Shown here: positions 57,672-64,000 of the stretch, piece after piece
How positions within the stretch are numbered: position 1 is the first letter of the stretch
Layout: each line of letters begins with the position of its first letter
Origin: Hyphomicrobiales bacterium
Lineage (GTDB): Bacteria > Pseudomonadota > Alphaproteobacteria > Rhizobiales > Rhizobiaceae
Reading direction: 5' to 3'
Length of the DNA stretch: 64,000 nt
NCBI GenBank assembly: GCA_900473805.1
Contig: UCMS01000001.1
Location: forward strand, 186,001 to 250,000
The notes under the pieces: model-generated
What the model saw: only the letters and a program-made list of their open reading frames with translations
Databases searched by the model: none
Told to the model about the DNA's origin: nothing
Made by a program: the position numbers and the translations under genes

Positions 57672-58577
57672 TCAGCCGATGGTCAGAACCGTCCGACCCT
57701 GATCGAAGGCGAAGCCATAGGTCAGCCCCTGGCCCGAGAGGGCGACCTGATCGAGCGTCACCGTGATGCGGTCCGTCGTGCCGGCAAAGGTTGCGGTCAA
57801 GGTGTTGCCATCGACGCTGATGGTCACATCTTTCTCGTCGTAACCGGTGAACCGCAGGGCAAGGCTGCCATTGATATTGATGGTGTCCTGGCCGTCACCC
57901 CGGGCAAAGCCATATTCGGCGATGGCGTGGTCGGCCTTTACATCGGTGCGCTTGATGGTGACGGTGTCGTCGCCCGTACCGCCCGAGGCGACGATGCGGG
58001 TGCCTTCCAGCGTCATGGTATCGTCGCCGCCTCCGCCGTCTATTCCCAACAGGGCCTTGCCGGCGACCGCCAGCGTGTCGTTCCCGTCGTCACCGGTCAC
58101 ATTCACGACCAGCTGGCCCGAGAGCTTCACGGTGTCATCGCCCTCGCCCGCGTCGATCTCGTCGATGTAACCGGCACTTGCGGAGACACTATCCTTGCCG
58201 GCGCCCGTGAAAACGGAGGTCAGCGCAGCGGCTTTCGCCGTGACCGTGTCGTCACCGGCATCCGTATCTATGTTGTAGACGGCCCTGGCGTCGAAGGTCA
58301 GCTTGTCGTCACCCACGGTGCCCTGCCCGCCGGTAATATATCCCAGCGTCTCGTCGACCGAGGCTTCATCACCCGCCGGTGCGTCACGCAGGGCGAGAAT
58401 TTCAACGATCCGGGCGAGCGCCCTCTGTCCGGCTGTCTCGGTATAGCCGCTGTCCTCTGGTGCAGCCCAGGCGAACGGCGCGCCCTCGTCCGTCCGCAGA
58501 GACGATGAAGGCGCAAACAGCTGTGTCGCGTAAGCGAGCGCATTCGGGTTGCGATAGAAGCTGTTGATGACCGTCAT
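57672..58577 (-). CDS. RTX-type calcium-binding repeat protein
   Basis: 301 residues from the ATG nine bases after AAGGA; an ATG three codons earlier overlaps that site. From about residue 90 to 210 there are six or more glycine/aspartate repeats of about 18-20 residues with cores such as DTDAGDDTVTAK, GEGDDTVKLSG and GGGGDDTMTLEG. They resemble RTX nonapeptides (GGxGxDxUx) that bind calcium outside the cell. No N-terminal signal peptide is present, as expected for type I secretion via the C-terminus. No transporter genes are nearby, and no catalytic domain is recognised. Confidence 0.75.
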   Translation of the reverse strand: MTVINSFYRNPNALAYATQLFAPSSSLRTDEGAPFAWAAPEDSGYTETAGQRALARIVEILALRDAPAGDEASVDETLGYITGGQGTVGDDKLTFDARAVYNIDTDAGDDTVTAKAAALTSVFTGAGKDSVSASAGYIDEIDAGEGDDTVKLSGQLVVNVTGDDGNDTLAVAGKALLGIDGGGGDDTMTLEGTRIVASGGTGDDTVTIKRTDVKADHAIAEYGFARGDGQDTININGSLALRFTGYDEKDVTISVDGNTLTATFAGTTDRITVTLDQVALSGQGLTYGFAFDQGRTVLTIG

Positions 58578-59029
58578 CAGGTCCATTCCTTGGATCGCGC
58601 CTGGGCAGAGTTCCAGGCGATGCTAACATTCGCGCATTGAGAAAAGCTTACATGAGCGCTTTCACAGGGCGAAACGGCTCTGCCAAACGCGGTAAGCATC
58701 CGGTAAAGATCCGTTAGAATTTCGACGAACCGTCCGCCCGCCCCGGCATCGAAAGCGGAAAAGTTGCCTCTCACCCTTGCTTTTCCGCCAAACACGCGTA
58801 TAAGCGCGCCGTTCACAACACCCGGTCCTCTGGCTGGTGGCTGAACGGAGGGCTGGCAGGCTGACAAGGCTTGCAGCAGGAACCATAAGGGTTTCCGGTC
58901 TCCCGTGTCTCCGCTCTCGACCGTCTCGAACACATAGCTTTCTTGCCGCGACCCATGTCGCTCAGGAGCAGTCTGTGAGGCTTAGCGCCGGATCCGGGTG
59001 ACGACAACCGCAAGAAAGGCAAAGCTGTC
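58578..59029. other. Gene-free region upstream of rpsF, including a long leader
   Basis: About 450 bases without a credible gene. It includes the RTX gene upstream region on the minus strand and, on the plus strand, a good promoter (described separately) that would leave a leader of about 220 bases before rpsF. A seven-codon frame (MSLRSSL) lies near 58950 but has no support. Confidence 0.5.
58776..58804 (+). promoter_or_regulatory. Predicted sigma-70 promoter of rpsF-rpsR
   Basis: CTTGCT at 58776-58781 and TATAAG at 58799-58804 are spaced 17 bases, resembling the rhizobial housekeeping promoter with the CTTG-type -35. The transcription start would be near 58811. Confidence 0.45.
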
Positions 59030-59491
59030 ATGGCTCTTTACGAACATGTATTCCTTGCCCGGCAGGATATGTCCGCCCAGCAGGTTGATGCCCTCGTCGA
59101 ACAGTACAAGGGCGTCATCGAAGCAAACGGTGGCAAGGTCGGGCGCGTAGAAAACTGGGGCCTCAAGTCCCTGACCTACCGCATCAAGAAGAACCGCAAG
59201 GCGCACTATGCCCTGATGGACATCGAAGCTCCGGGTGCAGCGATCCACGAAATGGAACGCCAGATGCGCATCAACGAAGACGTTCTTCGTTACATGACCA
59301 TCGCCGTGGAAGCCCACGAAGAAGGCCCGTCTGCTATGATGCAGAAGCGCGACCGTGACGACCGTCCGCGTCGTGACGGCGATGACCGTGGCCCGCGTCG
59401 CGAAGGCGGCTTTGGCGACCGTGGTCCGCGTCCGGACCGTGGCCCGCGTGAAGGCGGCTTCGAGCGTCGTCCGCGCGAAGACCGCGCGTAA
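59030..59491 (+). CDS. rpsF: 30S ribosomal protein S6
   Basis: 153 residues. The S6 core ([26 protein letters not shown] to about residue 100) is followed by a low-complexity tail of about 50 residues rich in Arg, Gly, Asp and Pro, with repeats such as REGGF and RGPR. S6 pairs with S18 on the platform of the 30S subunit. The charged tail is longer than in E. coli but usual in rhizobia. It starts AAAGGCAAAGCTGTC before the ATG and is followed by rpsR at 23 bases. Confidence 0.97.
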   Translation: MALYEHVFLARQDMSAQQVDALVEQYKGVIEANGGKVGRVENWGLKSLTYRIKKNRKAHYALMDIEAPGAAIHEMERQMRINEDVLRYMTIAVEAHEEGPSAMMQKRDRDDRPRRDGDDRGPRREGGFGDRGPRPDRGPREGGFERRPREDRA

Positions 59492-59514
59492 TCTGAAGAA
59501 CAGGAGAAATTACA

Positions 59515-59763
59515 ATGGCTGATGCATCCTCTTCTCAGGCACGTCGTCCCTTCCATCGTCGTCGCAAGACCTGCCCCTTCTCGGGCGCCAACGCTCCGAA
59601 GATCGACTACAAGGACGTTCGTCTCCTGCAGCGCTACATTTCCGAGCGCGGCAAGATCGTTCCTTCGCGTATCACTGCAGTTTCCCAGAAGAAGCAGCGC
59701 GAACTGGCCCAGGCCATCAAGCGCGCCCGTTTCCTCGGCCTGCTGCCCTACGTCGTAGCGTAA
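59515..59763 (+). CDS. rpsR: 30S ribosomal protein S18
   Basis: 82 residues. [39 protein letters not shown] is diagnostic, and the C-terminus ends in the typical [10 protein letters not shown]. It binds 16S rRNA beside S6. AGGAGAAATTACA precedes the ATG. A stem-loop separates it from the DUF2232 gene. Confidence 0.97.
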   Translation: MADASSSQARRPFHRRRKTCPFSGANAPKIDYKDVRLLQRYISERGKIVPSRITAVSQKKQRELAQAIKRARFLGLLPYVVA

Positions 59764-59771
59764 TCTGATCC

Positions 59772-59802
59772 GAAGCCTGCCGATCATCGATCGGCGGGCT
59801 TC
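59772..59802 (+). terminator. Stem-loop after rpsR
   Basis: A 14-base-pair stem (GAAGCCTGCCGATC against GATCGGCGGGCTTC, one G-T pair) with a three-base loop. There is no T run, so it is more likely an attenuator or RNA-stabilising hairpin than a full stop, allowing partial read-through to the DUF2232 and rplI genes. Confidence 0.5.
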
Positions 59803-59946
59803 ATCCCTTCCGCGTTGGGCGCGGATCGGAACCACCGCCTTCAGGCGCTTCGATGGCGACTTGAGGCAAAAACCCATGTTGGGGACATTTCTGCCAGACG
59901 GCATGAAGACCTTCCCCTAACTGCTTCAACCGGCAGGACAGCGACC

Positions 59947-60924
59947 TTGCAGAAACTGGATGCGAAATTGCTGATGACCGGCCTTCTTGCCGGTATTACC
60001 GCCGCCCTGCTCGTGCTGGGTGCTGCGGCGCAGCCGACGCTTGCGTCGATCCTTTATGCAGCGTCCGCCCTCCCCGTTCTCATCGTCGGCCTCGGCTGGG
60101 GCAACACCGCCTCGATCACCGCCATCCTGACCGCCGCCTTCCTCGGCACCATCAGCATGTCGCCCATGTTCGCCTTCGGCATGGCGATCTTCACGCTGGC
60201 GCCTGCCGGCTGGCTCGCGCATTTGTCGAGCCTGGCGCGCCCGGCTTCAGAGATCGGCGGTCCCGATCACCTGATGGCCTGGTATCCGCTTTCGGATATC
60301 CTCCTGCAGCTTTGCGTCTTCGTCACCTTTGCCGTCATCGCGCTCGGCGTGATCATCGGCTTCGGCCCTGACTTCACCAACCAGTTGGTGGAGGCCATGA
60401 CGCAGGCGATGAGCAACCAGGATCCGGCCATGCTGCCCGATCCGGCCGCGCTTGAACAGCTGAAGCGCACGATGGTCGTGCTGCTGCCGATCATCCAGGG
60501 CGGCACCTGGGTGATGCTGCTGTTCCTGATGTATTACGTGGCCCAGCGCATCGTCTCGGCCTCCGGCCGTGCGAAGCGTCCGCGCGAAGATATCCCTTCT
60601 TCGCTGCGCATGAATCGCAATGCCGTCTTCCTCTTTCTCGCCGGCATTATCGGCTGCTTCATCGGCGGCGTCCCGGCCATGATCGGCGCCACGGTCTGCG
60701 GCACCCTCGGTGCCGGCTTCCTGATGGCAGGCTTTGCCTCCATGCATCTGAAGACACGCGGCAAGGACTGGCGCCTGCCGGCTCTGGTGCTGGCTTACCT
60801 GTCGACGATCATGCTGCTGCCACTGATCATACCGCTCATCATCGGCCTGTCGGATACCCGGCGGACCGTTGCGCTCACACCGGCCGCCAAGGCCAAAACA
60901 GACACTCCAGACAACACTGATTGA
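59947..60924 (+). CDS. DUF2232 family (YybS-like) integral membrane protein
   Basis: About 325 residues with six to eight membrane segments ([51 protein letters not shown] and others). The family is commonly located between rpsR and rplI in alphaproteobacteria, as here; its function is unknown. The start chosen is TTG preceded by GGCAGGACAG; an ATG nine codons downstream is an alternative, and longer extensions upstream are poor in coding character. It ends 20 bases before rplI. The C-terminus is a low-complexity tail. Confidence 0.82.
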   Translation: MQKLDAKLLMTGLLAGITAALLVLGAAAQPTLASILYAASALPVLIVGLGWGNTASITAILTAAFLGTISMSPMFAFGMAIFTLAPAGWLAHLSSLARPASEIGGPDHLMAWYPLSDILLQLCVFVTFAVIALGVIIGFGPDFTNQLVEAMTQAMSNQDPAMLPDPAALEQLKRTMVVLLPIIQGGTWVMLLFLMYYVAQRIVSASGRAKRPREDIPSSLRMNRNAVFLFLAGIIGCFIGGVPAMIGATVCGTLGAGFLMAGFASMHLKTRGKDWRLPALVLAYLSTIMLLPLIIPLIIGLSDTRRTVALTPAAKAKTDTPDNTD

Positions 60925-60944
60925 CCACTGAAAGGACCAAAATC

Positions 60945-61520
60945 ATGGACGTCATTCTGCTTGAACGCATCGCCAAGCTCGGCCAGATGGGCGAAACCGT
61001 CAAGGTTCGCGACGGCTTCGCTCGCAACTTCCTGCTGCCGCAGGGCAAGGCGCTGCGCGCCAACGCTGCCAACAAGGCTCGTTTCGAAGCCGAGCGTGCA
61101 ACGCTCGAAGCCCGTAACCTCGAGCGCAAGTCGGAAGCCCAGAAGGTTGCCGACGTTCTCAACGGCAAGTCCTTCATCGTCGTCCGTTCGGCTGGCGAAA
61201 CCGGCCAGCTCTACGGTTCGGTTGCTGCTCGCGACGTCGTCGAAATCCTGGCTGCCGAAGGCTTCAACATCGGCCGCAACCAGGTCGAGCTGAACACCCC
61301 GATCAAGGCCATCGGCCTGCATCAGGTCGTCATCCACCTGCATTCGGAAGTCGAGATCTCGGTCGAGCTCAACGTTGCCCGTTCGGCTGAAGAAGCAGAG
61401 CGCCAGCTCAAGGGCGAAAACCTGACCTCGGCCGACGCCATCTACGGCATCGACGAAGACGCTCTGCGTCCGGAAGACTTCTTCGATCCGGAAGCCGACC
61501 TCGACGGCGACGACCTGTAA
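60945..61520 (+). CDS. rplI: 50S ribosomal protein L9
   Basis: 191 residues. The N-terminal domain [37 protein letters not shown] is followed by the long central helix and a C-terminal RNA-binding domain ([19 protein letters not shown]). A further acidic tail of about 40 residues ([22 protein letters not shown]) extends beyond the E. coli length. AAAGGACCAAAATC precedes the ATG. A strong bidirectional terminator follows. Confidence 0.97.
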   Translation: MDVILLERIAKLGQMGETVKVRDGFARNFLLPQGKALRANAANKARFEAERATLEARNLERKSEAQKVADVLNGKSFIVVRSAGETGQLYGSVAARDVVEILAAEGFNIGRNQVELNTPIKAIGLHQVVIHLHSEVEISVELNVARSAEEAERQLKGENLTSADAIYGIDEDALRPEDFFDPEADLDGDDL

Positions 61521-61545
61521 GACTTTCGCCCCCTCGGGCGAATGC

Positions 61546-61581
61546 AAAAGCCCGGCCTTGCACTTGCAAGGCCGGGCTTTT
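61546..61581. terminator. Strong bidirectional terminator between rplI and emrA
   Basis: Exact 17-base arms beginning AAAAGCCCGG and ending CCGGGCTTTT, with only two bases between them (so four to six open as the loop). The arms begin with A4 and end with T4, giving a T run in both directions. Confidence 0.9.
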
Positions 61582-61607
61582 CTTGTTGCAGACATTACCC
61601 TGTCGGC

Positions 61608-62654
61608 TCAGGCAGGATCGAGGCTCTTGTCGATCCGCACGACAACGGACATGCCCGGGGCGAGAAGAGACGCGGCGTCCGCGGTATCGTCGATGACAAT
61701 CCGGACACCCGCGCGCTGGGCAATCTTGACGAAGTTGCCCGTGGCATTATCGGGCTTGATTACGGAGAACTCCGAACCGGTTGCGGGCGAGAAGCGCTCA
61801 ACCTTGCCGGACAGAACGCGTCGATCGAGGGCATCCACGGTGATCTCGACCGGTTGGCCGACCTTCATGCCGGCCAGTTGCGTTTCCTTGAAGTTGGCAA
61901 TGATCCACACTTCCGGCGGCACGACGGCCATGAGCTGGGTCCCGGCCGTGACATACTGGCCGACGCGAACGCCGACTTCGCCGAGCTTGCCTTCACGAGG
62001 CGCGCGGATCTCGGTGTTTGACAGATCGATCTTCGCCAGTTCCACCGCCGCGTCGGCATTGGCAACTGCGGCCTCCAGAGAGCTCCTGTTGACGATGATG
62101 GTCTGCAGGTCCTGGCGGCTGACTTCGACGGCAGCCTTCGCCTGGGCCATGCCGGCACGCGCCCGGTCGAGTGCCGCATGGGCCTGCTCCTGGGCGCTGG
62201 TCGCTACCACGCCGCTGCGGATCAGGCTGTCCTGCCGGTCCGCCTGCAATTGCGCCTGCTGAAGGTCGGCGTTGACGGCATCGACGGCGGCTTCGCTGGA
62301 GACGATCCGCGCCTTGGCGGCGTTTTCCTGCTGGCGGGAGTTGTCGAGCGAGGCTTTCTGGGTGGCGAGTGCCGCTTCGGCCTGCGCGAGCTTCTGCCGA
62401 TAGATCCGGTCATCAATGCGGGCGAGAAGCTGGCCCTTTTGGACGGTTTCATAGTCCTTGACCGGGACTTCGACGACATAACCGCTGACCTGCGGGCTCA
62501 TCATCGTGACATAGCCACGGACATAGGCATTGTCCGTCATCTCGACCGAACTCGCGAAGGGCGGCAGGCGCCAGGCGTAGAGCACCAGGGACGTGCCAAG
62601 CACTGCGCCGAGGATGATCAGGATGGTTGCGGGGGTGAATATCTTCTTCAACAT
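61608..62654 (-). CDS. HlyD/EmrA family membrane fusion (efflux adaptor) protein
   Basis: 348 residues. One N-terminal membrane helix (about residues 8-28), a biotinyl-lipoyl-like domain (SGYVVEVPVKDYETVQKGQLLARID), a long coiled-coil hairpin (about 95-200), and a beta-barrel domain. It would span the periplasm between the inner-membrane permease and an outer-membrane channel of the TolC type. It is 21 bases downstream of the DHA2 permease gene, its partner. Similar proteins export drugs or fatty acids. Confidence 0.87.
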   Translation of the reverse strand: MLKKIFTPATILIILGAVLGTSLVLYAWRLPPFASSVEMTDNAYVRGYVTMMSPQVSGYVVEVPVKDYETVQKGQLLARIDDRIYRQKLAQAEAALATQKASLDNSRQQENAAKARIVSSEAAVDAVNADLQQAQLQADRQDSLIRSGVVATSAQEQAHAALDRARAGMAQAKAAVEVSRQDLQTIIVNRSSLEAAVANADAAVELAKIDLSNTEIRAPREGKLGEVGVRVGQYVTAGTQLMAVVPPEVWIIANFKETQLAGMKVGQPVEITVDALDRRVLSGKVERFSPATGSEFSVIKPDNATGNFVKIAQRAGVRIVIDDTADAASLLAPGMSVVVRIDKSLDPA

Positions 62655-62675
62655 GGCGGTAGACTCGTTTCGACG

Positions 62676-64000
62676 TCAGGATTTGGGGGAAAGCTCGACC
62701 TCGCGGCTGCGGTGTGTCCGCAGCCAGCGCCAGGCGAGATGCACGAGCAGAATGGCAAGTGCTGCGGTCGTGACAGCAGCGATCAGGAGAAAGGTATCGG
62801 TGTAGGCGAGCACATAAGCCTCTCGGGTTACCTGCTGCGAGAGCAGTGTCACCCCTTCGGCATTGAGAATGGCCGGATCGGTGATGACTTTGCGGTAAGC
62901 TGCGGCGAGCTGGCTCACCCGCTGGGCAACCTCGGGTCGGCTCATCAGGATGTTTTCGACAAGCACGTTCGAATGGAACTTCTCGCGGATCGTCACGAAT
63001 GTTCCGAGCAGGGATGTCATCAGCAGGGCACCCGTGATCTGGGTGAACAGGAAGATCACGATGAAGTTGACGATATAGGTCGGCCCCTTCTGCAAGGCAC
63101 CGGCAAACCCCTTTGCCATCACCGGCGGCAGGAACATGGCCGCACCGAAGGCGATCATGCCCTGGCTGAGATACATCTGCTCGGGTCGGGTCAGGTTTGT
63201 CGCAAGGCTGTCGAGATAGGCGCCGACGGCAATCAGGGCGAGCGCGATCACATGGGCCGTCTCGACAAAACGCGATGACATCAGCGCCATGCACAGGAGG
63301 GCGCCACCGACGGAAGCGAGCAGCACGATCGCCCAGAGGACAAACTGCTGGTCGTTCAACAGGCCGATCTGCTGGAAGAAGCTGACGGCCGTCGACGATT
63401 GTTCCGACGACACCGCGCGAAAGACCAGGAGCACGGCCGCCATGTGGAGATTGTCACGGGAGAAGATCCAGCGGAAATCGAGCATGGGGTTGGTGCGACG
63501 GGATTCGATGAGCGCCGTCATCGACAGGAAGATGATCGCAGCAGCCAGGATCGCGCCGAGCCACCAGGTTTCGAACCACCAGTAAAGGCGGCCGAGGGTC
63601 AGGAAGATGGCGATGCAGCCGATGCCGATCGCCATGAGCAGATAAGAGACGATATCGATCCGCTCGATGACCTTGGCGCGGGGCGGTGGCGTGAGCGGCA
63701 GGGCAAAAATGATGGCCATGGCCAGGAGCGCCAGCCCGACTTCAAGCGAATAGAGGGCGTGCCAGCCATCGAGCTGCAGCAGGCCAGGCGAGACCATACG
63801 GGCCAGCGGCGCGGCAAGCAGCGTGCCCATCAACGCTATATTCAGACCCTGAGTAAGCTTGCGTTGAAGCGGAAAGGCCTCCAACACATACATGAATCCA
63901 AGAGTCGAGATCGGGGCTGCGGCGCAGCCGCTGATAAAGCGGACGACCAGTGCCGAGTGAAGATCATTGACGAACAGATTCAGTGACGACACGAGCACGA
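62676..64000 (-). CDS. DHA2 family MFS efflux permease (EmrB-like), 5' end outside window
   Basis: The reading frame is open to the window edge, so the N-terminal part is missing; 440 residues from the C-terminal side are visible, with about ten membrane segments. The region resembles EmrB in the long extracytoplasmic segment near the end (residues FHSNVLVENILMSRPEVAQRVSQL). It is an inner-membrane proton-coupled exporter that works with the adaptor gene downstream. The end of the frame reads ELSPKS. Substrate is unknown. Confidence 0.87.
   Translation of the reverse strand, partial: VLVSSLNLFVNDLHSALVVRFISGCAAAPISTLGFMYVLEAFPLQRKLTQGLNIALMGTLLAAPLARMVSPGLLQLDGWHALYSLEVGLALLAMAIIFALPLTPPPRAKVIERIDIVSYLLMAIGIGCIAIFLTLGRLYWWFETWWLGAILAAAIIFLSMTALIESRRTNPMLDFRWIFSRDNLHMAAVLLVFRAVSSEQSSTAVSFFQQIGLLNDQQFVLWAIVLLASVGGALLCMALMSSRFVETAHVIALALIAVGAYLDSLATNLTRPEQMYLSQGMIAFGAAMFLPPVMAKGFAGALQKGPTYIVNFIVIFLFTQITGALLMTSLLGTFVTIREKFHSNVLVENILMSRPEVAQRVSQLAAAYRKVITDPAILNAEGVTLLSQQVTREAYVLAYTDTFLLIAAVTTAALAILLVHLAWRWLRTHRSREVELSPKS

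Noticed and set aside
58940-58980. Seven-codon frame in the rpsF leader
   Set aside because: Too short, no ribosome site and no reason to expect an attenuator peptide.

Overview
The window is a dense, high-GC chromosomal stretch typical of an alphaproteobacterium of the order Hyphomicrobiales, most likely a member of the Rhizobiaceae. The evidence is the stand-alone DnaA-related regulator HdaA beside ppk-ppx, a RopB/Omp25-type porin, the uvrC-pgsA-moaD-moaE block, the lptF-lptG-lptD-surA-pdxA-rsmA operon, the gmk-yicC-mltG and fabF-acpP-fabG-fabD blocks, and rpsF-rpsR-(DUF2232)-rplI. No species is claimed. I found no rRNA, tRNA, CRISPR array, insertion sequence or prophage.

Layout. 0-2.4 kb: the tail of an AraC regulator, a secreted phytase-like esterase, and a lone GH19 lysozyme/chitinase. 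2.5-8.2 kb (minus): perM-hdaA-ppk-ppx, joining replication control and polyphosphate metabolism, divergent from purM-purN. 10-17.4 kb: an omptin-family outer-membrane protease whose start codon lies in a stem-loop, a NudK-like Nudix hydrolase, an orphan molybdopterin oxidoreductase, rlmJ, a YbhN-like membrane protein, RNase T2 and a GST. 17.5-23.7 kb: ropB, a pteridine-reductase-like SDR overlapping uvrC, pgsA, moaD and moaE, and an orphan LivH-type permease. 23.7-32.7 kb is mixed accessory DNA: a CGNR zinc-finger regulator with a perfect 32-bp palindrome at its promoter, a lipoprotein, a ricin-type lectin, ndk, AraC plus a PEBP-like protein, GST, DinB, a degenerate GGDEF protein, an ABC-F ATPase and a VapBC module.

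32.7-57.6 kb: holC and pepA, then the envelope operon lptFGD-surA-pdxA-rsmA. Between rsmA and gmk sits a block of about 7 kb: two NIT-domain chemoreceptors flanking a LysR regulator and choline sulfatase betC. The second chemoreceptor carries a one-base frameshift that removes its C-terminal signalling tail. The housekeeping array resumes with gmk-yicC-mltG and fabF/acpP/fabG/fabD. 57.6-64 kb: a Tas-like aldo/keto reductase, a small RTX-type protein, the S6/S18/L9 ribosomal cluster with a long leader, and an EmrAB-type efflux pair cut by the window end.

I see no convincing novel multi-gene system. The most unusual signals are regulatory: the 32-bp palindrome with an apparently leaderless CGNR gene, the hairpin over the omptin start, and the inverted repeat before vapBC. 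The chemoreceptor frameshift is also worth checking.
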